Shown piece after piece: positions 9,881 through 19,822 of a DNA stretch of 64,000 nt (within the stretch, counting starts at the first letter, position 1; the number at the start of each line of letters is the position of its first letter). Source of the DNA: Zea mays (lineage: Eukaryota; Streptophyta; Magnoliopsida; Poales; Poaceae); NCBI RefSeq assembly GCF_902167145.1, contig NC_050099.1, forward strand, positions 242,060,588-242,124,587. The letters are read 5' to 3'. The position numbers and the translations under genes were made by a program. The notes under the pieces were generated by a model that did not search any database, was not told the DNA's origin, and was given only the letters and a program-made list of their open reading frames with translations.

Positions 9881-10640
9881 TGTTGGAGAATTCCAAGTAT
9901 CACATAAAGTGTACCAAAGATTTTTGAAAATTGGTGTACACAACGTAGATAATCTCCATGTAATGAAACAATGGAGTAGATCTCCCAGTAGTGGGCAAAA
10001 CTTTTGCTGCCTGAAAGCATGGTCTCTGGGCTGATATATTCAAGGAACATACCGCAGCCAATGCTTAGGACTCCACTACCATGTGCTTGACCAAAATTTC
10101 AAAAATAAAATGGAAATCACCATAAAGGTGAATAACCAACATCACATCTCCAACATATCTACTTGGGAGAACACATAGGTAATCATCATAACCATATGAT
10201 GTAGACCTCTTACTGATGGGCAAATAACATTTTGCTGTCTAAAAGCTTGGTCTCAGGGCAAATAAATTCCAAGAATTTATTGCAGCCAAAGCCTAGATCT
10301 CCATCATGTGTTGAAATATCCCAAGTTCAAGATATGCGTCATATTTTGCAAGAATTCATCGTTTAATTAAGTAGAACTTAATTAAAAGAATTCTTTTAGC
10401 AGTCACCATGACTGCAGCGTCCAGCCTGGCTCCATAGCCCGCGACGCCTGCTTGGTCCGTGATCTTTTTGGGTTAGCACATATAGGTAATCATCTCGAAA
10501 GATGTAGACCTCATAGTGATAGGCATTTCAAATGCGGCCTAAAGCACGGTCTCTGGGCTACTAAATTCTATAAAGAATTTAGCGCAGCCAGTGCTTAGGA
10601 CTCCATCACCTTATGCTATTTTCCAAAAAATGCAACATTA
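9881..10640 (-). repeat. Three tandem copies of a structured module
   Basis: Homologous copies lie at about 9950-10070, 10180-10297 and 10488-10600. Each has three stems in the same order. Stem 1: CTCCAT/ATGGAG, CATCAT/ATGATG, CATCT/AGATG. Stem 2: GCAAAA/TTTTGC, GCAAAT/ATTTTGC (one bulge), GCATTT/AAATGC. Stem 3 base: GCAT/ATGC, GCTT/AAGC, GCAC/GTGC, with outer CCT/AGG or TCTA/TAGA. Stem 3 tip: GATATATTC with GAACATACC (paired through G-U in the minus-strand RNA), AATAAATTC/GAATTTATT, CTAAATTC/GAATTTAG. An invariant ggtctc follows the stem-3 base. Sequence changes while pairing is kept, which is the signature of a conserved RNA or DNA fold. Confidence 0.75.
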
Positions 10641-10940
10641 TCTTGCATGAGGACCATTAAGTTTCGACTTAATTATGTGCTATGTTTTCTATGCAAACAT
10701 AAAAGAATGCAAAAACAAAGCAAGTCGAAAATATGTGAATTATAAATGTAAAAACAAAGATAATTCACAAATTAAAGTCTGCCAGATTTATAATAAAACA
10801 GACAAGTATGTACAATACATACTACAATTTGCAGTCTAAATATCGAATTTAGACACACTAACACAAGTTAGAACTGAATTGATATATAAAACAGAGTCTT
10901 ATATTTAAAATTCAAAATTTAAAATAATAAAATAGGCCAT
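10641..10940 (-). other. AT-rich link, no gene seen
   Basis: AT-rich sequence with stops in all frames, between the structured modules and the GC-rich block of the copia element. Confidence 0.5.
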
Positions 10941-11712
10941 TTTGGACCCATAGAAGTAGCCCAGGCGGCTTGCAGGCGGGCCAAGCGGCCTGCACGCCGG
11001 TCCAACCTGGCAGGCCGGCCCAGACAGTTCACCGAAGGGCTAGGCGTGCCTATTGTTAATGGGGCGGCTAGGGTTTCAAACCCTAACCGCCCCCAGCTTG
11101 TCTGGCCGCCGCCACGAGCAACAGGGCCTCCCTGCACGTCCTCGGGAGCAGCCGCCGTCTGACATCTTGTCCGACCAAGCCCCCGCAGCCACAACCGACG
11201 GCGCGAGGCGCGGCTGCCCGACCACGGGACGGGCGCTTGGGCGGCGTCCCAGCCCCGGCACGGCAGCCCCCATCCTCGGCGGTGCGAGGCGCGGCTGCCC
11301 TCGGCCAGCGCGGGTGCGGGGTCCCCAGCGCGAGGCTGGATCTCCGGGCGGCGCGGGCGCGGTTGGGCGGGCGCTGCCCCGGCCGGGCGCAAGCGCAGCC
11401 GCGGCAAGGGCGCGGCCTCGCGCGGGCGTGACATCGACCGCTACGACGCGGACGCTCGACCATCCGCGGTGCAGACGCCTGGCCGCGTGCCTTAGGATGC
11501 GGGCGTGGCTCGGAGCCTCCCCGGTGTGGGCACGGCTCGGGCTGGCCCCCGGCGCGGCCGATCTCGACGCCACCGACTCCGGCGGCTCCTCGGCGTGGGA
11601 GCCTGGCAAGGGCGCGAGGTCACGTCATGGCCGGGGCTGGCTGCGCGCGCTGAAGCCGCGTCGTGGCCTCGTATGGCCGGGGTTGAGGATCACGCAAGAC
11701 AACGTTTAAAAA
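10941..11712 (-). other. GC-rich block in the leader of the copia element
   Basis: Composition switches abruptly from AT-rich flanks to very GC-rich sequence, then back at an A-run near 11708-11716. Frames of 120-220 codons are open on both strands, but they are Arg/Ala/Pro-rich and low in complexity with no domain. A short module around gcgaggcgcggctgccc appears twice (near 11203 and 11283). In element orientation it lies about 350 bases after the primer site, where gag would begin. It could be a captured host GC-rich sequence or an old leader; I cannot tell which. Confidence 0.6.
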
Positions 11713-12062
11713 AAAACAGTTGCAAACTCCAGTACATATGGGAAAATGATGGATTTGCATTTTACCTCACGACATTGAGCCAGTAATCCAATGTCATTTA
11801 TCCATGCGTTTGCTTTCTTGGGCTTAGTGCCAATCGTTGGCAGACATGCAGTTCATGTCCGAAAGAAAATCCCATCCTCTGATGAAACCCCTCTCTGCGA
11901 TCAGTGATGCCTACGTGAACGCCATGCTCCGCCTCGCGTCCTCCGCCGCCGTCTCGCCTGCGTTGTGGCTCAGAGGAGGCCGCTGGTCGTCGGCAAGGGA
12001 TGTTCTCTGCGTACGGCGGACAGCCAGTGTCGACGGGAGCGTGGAGGAAGAAGCCGCTAGAT
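11713..12062 (-). other. 5' untranslated leader of the copia element
   Basis: This is the stretch between the primer-binding site and the GC-rich block in element orientation. Short frames are present, but none continues into a gag-like protein. Confidence 0.5.
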
Positions 12063-12084
12063 CGAGAGTCTCGTGCTGATAACG
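12063..12084 (-). promoter_or_regulatory. Primer-binding-site region
   Basis: Immediately after the 5' LTR, the minus strand reads CGTTATCAGCACGAGACTC. Its position and TATCAGCACGAGA core suit a copia minus-strand primer site. I do not assign the tRNA. Confidence 0.65.
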
Positions 12085-12247
12085 TGTTAAAGTATACTCA
12101 GTGGAGAGAGACAGAGAGAATACAAATGACAGAACTGTTGTCTTTATTGCAGAGTGTCATGTATTTATACAGGGGATACAAAGTCTCCCAAGGGGTGTGT
12201 CCCTTGGGAGTAACTGCCAGTTGATCACAGGACAATATTTTGTAACA
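12085..12247 (-). repeat. 5' LTR of the minus-strand copia element, 163 bases
   Basis: It is identical to 5097-5259 at every position I compared. The flank after 12247 is TCTCT, matching the left target duplication. Confidence 0.92.
12162..12169 (-). promoter_or_regulatory. TATA box of the 5' LTR
   Basis: The minus strand reads TATAAATA inside the 5' LTR, a plausible core promoter for the full-length RNA. Confidence 0.55.
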
Positions 12248-12461
12248 TCTCTCTCACACAGTCACACGCGAAACCGTGGTCCACATATTTGACATGTAGA
12301 TTTTTTTTTTCCTTTGCGATTTAATTTTTTTAAAATACGGTATTCTCAAACCATAATAACTTCGATCCACGAACCGTTTGCAGAGCGTATTATTGAGAAA
12401 AACATGAGAAAAATACATGGCGAACAAAATGAGATCTATTCTGTCAGATACAACTGAGTTA

Positions 12462-12704
12462 CTCTCTCTATCCCAAATTAGAATTCGTTTGACTTTTTTG
12501 TGCCACGTTTGACCGGCTCGTCATATTCAAATTTTTTTTTGCAAAAAATGAAAAAAAATCAAAGCCATATTTAAAATATATTATATGCTAAACAACATCA
12601 CAACAAAAAATTAACAATAATTATATATGTATATTTTGAATAAGATGAGCCGGTCAAACTTAGCGTAAAAAATTCAAACGAATCATAAATTGTAACGGAG
12701 AGAG
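12462..12704. mobile_element. Stowaway-like MITE (Tc1/mariner type)
   Basis: A 243-base element with TIRs starting CTCTCTCTATCCCAAATTA and ending with the near-complement ...ATTGTAACGGAGAGAG, flanked by TA duplications (12460-12461 and 12705-12706). Subterminal sequence is also inverted: GACCGGCTCGTC on the left against GAGCCGGTC on the right. It has no coding capacity. Confidence 0.8.
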
Positions 12705-12706
12705 TA

Positions 12707-13722
12707 TTATTTTTGTTACAATTAAAACATTTTACCTGTTGCGATTGCATCAAACAAGATGCAGTAAGGATTCTATTGCAGCTTGTTTATTTAATATCTA
12801 GCTATAATGTTTGATTTGTATCTCAACCCAATTGCAACCTAGTTTATGATACAGTTGCATTACAATTACTTGATATATAAAAAAAAACCCATCCCTCATG
12901 TAAAAGAAATTGGATCTAGATATCACCCCGGCCCATTAGTTACAATTGAAGTATTACTTTTGTTGCAAATATAATGAAACATTGTATTTGTTGCCATAGC
13001 ATCAAACTAGCTACAGCAAAAAAAAAATCATTATAATTTATTGAGTATCCAACTGAACTGACATTTTATTGCAACTACTAGTACTAATAGCGACCGCGTG
13101 CGCCTGTGCGTTTTTTTTGTGGCCGTGCTGCCCAGGTTACAAAATGTGACCAGGAGATATTATTCCGTAGGAGGAAACTGTGTGGCCTATTATTTTACTA
13201 TGAGCAATACTCAGAAAATGAAGCGGTATTTTACTATATGCAATTAGTCTTTCACGCTATTACTATTACTTTATTATTATTACTATATATTAAAGTCCTG
13301 CAGCTAGCCGTTACCACGAAGGGCCACGTCATCCTTAAAAAAATAGAAACCGTTCGATTCTTTTGCAGTGGACACTGTTTTTTTTCTTTTTAAAAAGCAG
13401 GAAAATTGCTACAGAACTCCAGTACCAAGTAAAGGCTGCAGGCCGCCACTGGTAGCTGAAAAAAGAGAGGGAAGAGTTAATGTATCAAAAAACTGATGCT
13501 TTCAACATCCTTATGTTTAATACTGTTAATGTATTTTGTATGATGTTAGGTATGCCCTTAAGACATATCTAGAATATGCATGTATATTCATATATATATA
13601 CATGTGGATATTTTGGGCTACTAAAACAAATAGATTAGTCGAAGACATACTAATGTTGCTTTTGGTCCACTTGTAACATGCTACATACATTATATTAACA
13701 GTACACTCAAAAAAAGGTGTGC
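12707..13722. other. AT-rich intergenic DNA with a diverged duplication
   Basis: A segment around 12708-12790 (gttacaatta...cattgcatcaaac type) resembles 12945-13030 at low identity. No gene or transposon end is recognised in the rest. Confidence 0.45.
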
Positions 13723-14217
13723 ACATGTGTCGGGGACCATAATTAGGGTACCCCAAGACTCCTAATCTCAGCCGGTAACCCCATCAGCACAAAGCTGCAA
13801 AGGCCTAATGGGCGCGATTCAGGTCAAGGCTCCGTCCACTCAAGGGACACGATCCCGCCTCGCCCGAGCCCAGCCTCGAGCAAAGGCAGCCGACCCAGGA
13901 GGATTCACGTCTCGCTCGAGGGTCCCCTCAAGCAACGGACGCACCTTCGGCTCGCCCGAGGCCCAGGCTTCGCAGAGAAGCAACCTTGGCCAGATCGCCA
14001 CGCCAACCGACCGTATCGCAGGAGCATTTAATGCAAGGATCGACTGACACCTTATCCTGACGCGCGCTCCTCAGTCGACAGGGCCGAAGTGACCGCAGTC
14101 ACTTCGCCGCTCCACTGACCGACCTGACAGGAAAACAGCGCCGCCTGCCCTGCTCCGACTGTTGTGCCACTCGACAGAGTGAGGCTGACAGCAGCTAAGT
14201 CCAGCCTCGGGCGCCAT

Positions 14218-14560
14218 AGGAAGCTCCGCCTCGCCCGATCCCACAGCTCGGGCTCAACCTCGACGCCGGACGACGGACTCCGCCTCGCCCGACCCCAGGG
14301 CTCGGACTCAGCCTCGACCTCGGATGACGGACTCCGCCTCGCCCGACCCTAGGGCTCGGACTCAGCCTCGACCTCGGATGACGGACTCCGCCTCGCCCGA
14401 CCCCAGGGCTCGGACTCAGCCTCGACCTCGAACGACGGACTCCGCCTCGCCTGACCCTAGGGCTCGGACTCAGCCTCGACCTCAGACGACGGTCTCCGCC
14501 TCGCTCGACCCCCGGGCCCGGACTCAGCCTCGACCTCAGAGGAGCCTCCGCCTCGCCCGA
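14218..14560 (+). repeat. 54-base tandem repeat in the LTR
   Basis: Unit starts (gacggactccgcc or variant) fall at 14272, 14326, 14380, 14434 and 14488, an exact 54-base period, with partial units on both sides. The period is a multiple of three, so long Ser/Pro/Arg-rich frames arise on both strands; they are not genes. Confidence 0.88.
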
Positions 14561-14941
14561 CCTCGGGCTCGGATCGACCACGTCACAGGGGGCCATCATT
14601 ACCCTACTCCTAGCTATCTCAGGCTACGGGGAACAAGACCGGCGACCCATCTGGTTCGCCCCGGTAAACAAGTAATGATGACACCCCGCGTGCTCCATGA
14701 CGACGACGGCTCTCAGCCCCTTACGGAAGCAAGGAGACGTCAGCAAGGATCCGACAGCTCCGACAGCTGTACTTCCACAGGGCTCAAGCGCTCCTCCGAC
14801 GGCCACGACATCACATGAATAGGGTGCCAAAACCTCTCCGACAGCCACGACAGCATGTACTTAGGGCTCTGGCTCCTCTCTGCTAGACACGTTAGCACAT
14901 TGCTACACCCCCATTGTACACCTGGGCCCTCTCCTTATGTC

Positions 14942-14948
14942 TATAAAA
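14942..14948 (+). promoter_or_regulatory. TATA box of the 5' LTR of gypsy element 1
   Basis: TATAAAAGG downstream of the LTR tandem repeats; the same site exists in the 3' LTR at 28740-28746. Confidence 0.6.
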
Positions 14949-15220
14949 GGAAGGTCCAGGGCTCTCGTATGAGAGGGTTGGCCGCGCGGGAGAACGGGCC
15001 GACGCACAAGGCTCTCGCTCTCTCTCTCCCACGCGAACGCTTGTAACCCCCTACTGCAAGCACATCCGTCCTGGGCGCAGGACAACACGAAGGCCACGGG
15101 TTCCCCTTTGCTGTTTCTCCCCCCTTTGTGTTCCGTCTCGCGCCTACCCATCTGGGCTGGGACACGCAGCGACAATTTACTCGTCGGTCCAGGGACCCCC
15201 CGGGGTCGAAACACCGACAG

Positions 15221-15238
15221 TTGGCGCGCCAGGTAGGG
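15221..15238 (+). promoter_or_regulatory. Primer-binding site of gypsy element 1
   Basis: TTGGCGCGCCAGGTAGGG begins one base after the LTR. It has the TGG start expected for pairing with a tRNA 3' CCA end. Confidence 0.75.
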
Positions 15239-15279
15239 GCCTGCTGCGTGTTGACGAACAGCTTCCCGTCAAGCTCCAG

Positions 15280-17874
15280 ATGGGTAGTCTCCAGCAACCT
15301 CTCCAACCCGGGACAATGCTTCGTTTCGGGAGTCTTGAGTTCATGTCCCTCGACGATAGCTACGACATGATACTCCTTCCTCCACCGCGCGACAACGACA
15401 ATGGCGGCCGTCAGCCCACCCGCCGGTGGCGGAATCGATGACGTCTTCCCCATGTGACGGAAGAGCAACATCCGTGTCTGTCCCGTCACCTTCCCCGCCG
15501 ATGGAGGAGGAGGCGGGGCAAGCATGGCCAAGCAGGAGGCGGCACCTCGTCGGCTGTCGAGCGAGTCGACGGCGCCGGCGCCCCAACGGGGGACACGTTG
15601 GGCGTTGACCTCGCGTCTGAGACGAAGACGAGCGTCGTTTCTCTGCAACACGCCAACCCCAAGCAGACGGACGACGCCAGCACGCTCGCGAAGGACTTGC
15701 TGGGCGTTAGCCTCGTACCTGAGATAACGGTGCAGTCCGTCCCTGACGCGACTTCGTCACCACCCGTCGATCAAGAGGTACCGTCCATTTCCCATCCCAT
15801 GCCTTTTAGATTCAGCTGCGACCCACCAAGCGACCCCGCTTCGGTGGACGCTTTCATAAAGGCATATCCAAACCCTCTGGGGTATCATATGCGGTCAACC
15901 TGGGACCGACTGACGACCGTCTCGACCTACAGGCCCCCGGGTTCCGAGGAAGATGACGAGCCCGACTCTGGTTGGGATTTCTCCGGGCTCGATAACCCCA
16001 GTGCCATGCAGGACTTCATGACCGCATGTGACTACTGCCGCTCCGATTGCTCTGATAGCAGCCATAGCCTCGGCGACGAGGACTGTGGCCTAAGTCGCGA
16101 ATGCTTCCACGTCGATCTAGGGGGTCTCGACGAAGGTAACCATCTTGGTATGCCGGAGGACGGTGATCCCCCTAGACCTGCGCCTCGCGTTGACATCCTT
16201 CGGGAGCTAGCTGTGGTCCCAGTCCCTGCGGGGGGTCAGGACGCACAGCTCGAGCAAATCCGCGAGGTACAGGCCAGACTCGACGAGGAAGCAGGACAAC
16301 TTGTGCAGCTTCGGCAAAATATCGGACAGGAGTGGGCAGGCCGAGCACCGGCCGGAGAAGCGCGTCAACTGGCCCAGGACGTCCAGCACCGCATCGCCGA
16401 CGATGGCAGGGCGAGGCTGCCCCCGGCTTCTAGTGGGGTCGGCCAGAACCTGGCTGCAGCAGCGATACTACTCCGAGCGATGCCGGAACCATCCACCACC
16501 GAGGGGCGGCGTATCCAGGGAGAGCTCAAGAATCTCCTGGAAGATGCCGCGGTCCGACGGGCCGAGAGCTCTGCCTCCCGAAGGCAGGGGTTCTCCCCGG
16601 AGCATCGCACCGCGACTTCTCGATTCATGCGGGAAGCCTCGGTCCACACCGGGCGAACGCGGAACTCAGCGCCTGCGGCCCCAGGTCGCCTCGGCAATGA
16701 GCACCACCGTCGCGACCGTCGAGCCCACCTCGACGAGAAGGTGCGCCGAGGCTACCACCCCAGGTGTGGGGGATGCTATGACAGCGGGGAGGATCGGAGC
16801 CCCTCACCTGAACCACCCGGTCCGCAAGTTTTCAGCCGGGCCATACGACGGGCGCCGTTCCCGACCCGGTTCCGAACCCCGACTACCATCAGCAAGTACT
16901 CGGGGGAGTCAAAGCCGGAGCTGTGGCTCGCGGACTACCGACTGGCCTGCCAGCTAGGTGGGACGGACAATGACAACCTCATCATCCTCAACCTTCCCCT
17001 GTTCCTCTCCGACGCCGCCTGAGCCTGGCTGGAGCATCTGCCTCCTGCGCAGATCTCCAACTGGGACGACCTGGTCAAAGCTTTTGCCGGCAACTTCCAG
17101 GGCACATACATGTGCCCTGGGAACTCCTGGGATCTCCGAAGCTGCCGCCAGCAGCCGGGAGAATCCCTCCAAGACTACATCCGGCGATTTTCGAAGCAGC
17201 GCACCGAGCTACCCAACATCACCAACTCGGATGTCATCGGCGCTTTCCTAGCCGGCACCACTTGCCGCGACCTGGTGAGCAAGCTGCGTCGCAAGACTCC
17301 CACCAGGGCGAGCGAGCTGATGGACATCGCCACCAAGTTCGCCTCTGGTCAGGAGGCGGTCGAGGCCATCTTCCGGAAGGACAAGCAGCCTTAGGGGCGC
17401 TAGCCGGAAGACGTCCCCGAGGCGTCCGCTCAGCGCGGCGCGAGGAAGAAGGGCAAGAAGAAGTCGCAAGCGAAACGCGACACCACCGACGCGGACCTTG
17501 TCGCCGCCGCCAAGCACAGGAACCCTCGGAAGCCTCCTAGAGGCGCTAACCTGTTCGACAAGATGCTCAAGGAGTCGTGCCCCTATCATCAGGGTCCCGT
17601 CAAGCACACCCTTGAGGAATGCGTCATGCTTCGGCGCTACTTCCACAAGGCCGGGCCACCGGCGGAGGGTGGCAGAGCCCACAACAACGACAAGAAGGAG
17701 GATCACAAGGCAGAGGAGTTCCCCGAGGTCCACGACTGCTTCATGATCTACGGTGGGCATGTGGCGAACGCCTCGGCTCGGCACCACAAGCAAAAGCGCC
17801 GGGAGGTCTGCTCGGTAAAGGTGGCGGCGCCAGTCTACCTAGACTGGTCCGACAAGCCCATCACCTTCGACTAG
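15280..17874 (+). pseudogene. gag: gag of gypsy element 1 with nonsense codons
   Basis: The start is the ATG at 15280, which has a counterpart at 32055 in element 2. In-frame stops are at 15439 (TGA; CGA in element 2), 17020 (TGA; CGC in element 2), 17392 (TAG; CAG in element 2), 17401 and 17872. The longest clean stretch is 15442-17019. The capsid-type retrotransposon gag domain lies at about 16890-17330, with DYIRRFSKQRTELPNI as a recognisable core. A lysine-rich tail follows (KKGKKKSQ near 17448). Near 17577 a Cys/His stretch (CPYHQGPVKHTLEEC) resembles the CX2HX9C-like motif common in this gag type. The product would be the structural particle protein. No frameshift is needed to enter pol. 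Confidence 0.85.
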
Positions 17875-18495
17875 GGCGACCACCCCGACCGCGTGCCGAG
17901 CCCAGGAAAGTACCCGCTCGTTGTCGATCCCGTCATCGGCAACATCAGGCTCACCAAGGTCCTCATGGATGGAGGCAGCAGCCTCAACATCATCTACGCC
18001 GAGACCCTCGGGCTCCTGCAGATCGATCTGTCCTCGATCCGGGCCGGCGCGGCACCCTTTCACGGGATCATCCCCGGGAAATGCGTCCAACCCCTCGGAC
18101 AACTCGATCTGCTCGTCTGCTTCGGGACTCCCTCCAACTTCCGAAAGGAAACCCTCACATTCGAGGTGGTCAGGTTCCGAGGAACCTACCACGCGGTACT
18201 GGGGAGACCATGCTACGCCAAGTTCATGGCCGTCCCCAACTACACCTACCTCAAGCTCAAGATGCTGGGCCCCAACGGGGTCATCACCGTCGGCTCCACG
18301 TACCGACACGCGTACGAATGCGACGTGGAGTGCGTGGAGTACGCCGAGGCCCTTGCCGAATCCGAGGCCCTCATCGCCGACCTAGAGAGCCTCTCCAAGG
18401 AGGCGCCAGATGCGAAGCGCCATGCCGGCAACTTCGAGCCAGCTGAGACGGTTAAGTCCGTCCCTCTCGACCCCAGCAACGATGCCTCCAAGTAG
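17875..18495 (+). pseudogene. Aspartic protease domain of gypsy element 1
   Basis: This continues the gag frame. The active-site loop reads LMDGGSSLNIIY with the catalytic aspartate codon at 17968-17970; this lineage uses DGG rather than DTG. The hydrophobic hairpin and VLGRPCYAKF flap-proximal block follow at about 18196. The frame closes with TAG at 18493-18495, where element 2 has CAG. In an intact element the protease would cut the polyprotein. Confidence 0.85.
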
Positions 18496-19489
18496 ATCCG
18501 GATCGGCTCCAAGCTCGACCCCAAATAGAAAGCAGTGCTCGTCGACTTTCTCCGCGCGAACGCCGAAGTTTTTGCGTGGAGTCCCTCGGACATGCCTGGC
18601 ATACCGAGGGATGTCGCCGAGCACTCGCTGGATATCCGAGCTAGAGCCCGACCCGTGAAGCAGCCTCTGCGCCGATTCGACGAAGAAAAGCGCAGAGCCA
18701 TAGGCGAGAAGATCCACAAGCTGATGGCTGCAGGGTTCATCAAAGAGGTATTCCATCCCGAATGGCTTGCCAACCCTGTGCTTGTGAGAAAGAAAGGAGG
18801 GAAATGGAGGATGTGTGTAGACTATACTGGTCTAAACAAAGCATGCCCGAAGGTTCCCGACCCTATGCCTCGCATCAATCAAATCATGGATTCCACTGCT
18901 GGGTGCGAAACCCTGTCTTTCCTCGATGCCTACTCAGGGTATCACCAAATCAGGATGAAAGAGTCCGACCAGCTCGCGACTTCTTTCATCACGCCCTTTG
19001 GCATGTACTGCTACGTTACTATGCCATTCGGTTTGAGGAATGCGGGTGCGACATACCAAAGGTGCATGAACCACGTGTTCGGAGAACACATTGGTCGAAC
19101 GGTCGAGGCTTACGTCGATGACATCGTAGTCAAGACGAGGAAAGCCTCCGACCTCCTCTTCGACCTTGAAACGACATTCAAGTGTCTCAAGGCGAAAGGT
19201 GTAAAACTCAATCCCGAGAAGTGTGTCTTCGGAGTCCCCCGAGGCATGCTCCTAGGGTTCATCGTCTCCGAGCGGGGCATCGAGTCCAACCCGGAGAAAA
19301 TCGCGGCCATCACCAATATGGGCCCCATCAAGGACTTGAAAGGAGTACAGAGGGTCATGGGATGCCTTGCCGCTCTGAGCCGTTTCATCTCACGCCTCGG
19401 CGAAAGAGGCTTACCTCTGTACCGCCTCTTGAGGAAGACCGAGCGCTTCACTTGGACCCCCAAGGCCGAGGAAGCCCTCGGGAACCTAA
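18496..19489 (+). pseudogene. Reverse transcriptase, first part, gypsy element 1
   Basis: An in-frame TAG at 18526-18528 is shared with element 2. After it the RT runs clean from 18529: VRKKGGKWRMCVDYTGLNKA, then FLDAYSGYHQI, FGLRNAGATYQRCM, and the catalytic YVDD at 19111-19122, followed by [11 protein letters not shown]. The fold matches gypsy RT up to the connection domain. It is interrupted at 19490 by a MITE, whose insertion creates a stop at 19492-19494. The enzyme copies element RNA into DNA in the cytoplasmic particle. Confidence 0.9.
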
Positions 19490-19819
19490 GGTAGTGTTTG
19501 GTTGAGGAGCCAAGTAGAACGGAGCCGTTCCATCCCTAATTCTAGGAATGGAGCCGCTCTGTTCTGTGTTTGGTAATCTGGAACAGAGCGGCTCTGTTTT
19601 TTGTTTGGTTGCAGAGTGAACGGAACAGAGCGTGACTGTGAGAGCGGGATGGGAACGGAGCGGCTCCGTCCGGTTGATTTTTTGGAGCGGAATGATTCCG
19701 GATCTGAGGAGAATATTCCCTAATTGGAGCCATTCCGTTCTAGTTCCTTTGTAACCAAACAGCAACAAAACTGGGATAGAACGACTCTGTTCTACTTGGC
19801 TCTTCAACCAAACACTACC
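19490..19819. mobile_element. Tourist-like MITE (PIF/Harbinger type) inside RT
   Basis: A 330-base element with TIRs GGTAGTGTTTGGTTGA and TCAACCAAACACTACC, flanked by TAA (19487-19489 and 19820-19822). Element 2 shows the empty site at 36256-36265. The inner sequence is largely self-complementary (agccgttcc/ggaacagagcggct blocks). Insertion plus duplication adds 333 bases, a multiple of three, so the downstream frame is kept although stops lie inside. It arrived after the gypsy element. Confidence 0.9.
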
Positions 19820-19822
19820 TAA

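Larger units (their letters stand above)
5097..12247 (-). mobile_element. Non-autonomous Ty1/copia element with identical LTRs
   Basis: The element is 7.15 kb and oriented on the minus strand. Its two 163-base LTRs (5097-5259 and 12085-12247) are identical by eye and begin and end TG...CA. They are flanked by the exact 5-base target duplication TCTCT (5092-5096 and 12248-12252). A primer-binding-site-like tract lies at 12063-12084 and a polypurine tract at 5260-5270. Internally it holds a GC-rich leader block (10941-11712), three copies of a structured module (9881-10640), a dyad array (9010-9190), a wrecked copia pol (6360-8130) and a 3' region of hairpins (5320-6240). Identical LTRs imply recent insertion, so enzymes must have come from another element. 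Large derivatives with non-coding structured interiors (LARD-type) are the closest known category. Confidence 0.9.
13728..15219 (+). repeat. 5' LTR of gypsy element 1, 1492 bases
   Basis: It begins TGTCGGGGACC and ends ACACCGACA. It contains a 54-base tandem array in the U3 part and a TATAAAA box at 14942-14948. Confidence 0.92.

Noticed and set aside
11053..11709. Overlapping frames on both strands in the GC-rich block, up to 218 codons
   Set aside because: Simultaneous open frames on both strands reflect GC content; Arg/Ala/Pro-rich with no recognisable domain.
13735..13800. Possible extra full-length element nested at the start of LTR 1
   Set aside because: The text is simply the LTR start; the same sequence opens the 3' LTR and target duplications match.
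14195..14818. Ser/Pro/Arg repeat proteins in the LTR, with counterparts at 28003-28410
   Set aside because: They are translations of the 54-base minisatellite, open because the period is a multiple of three.
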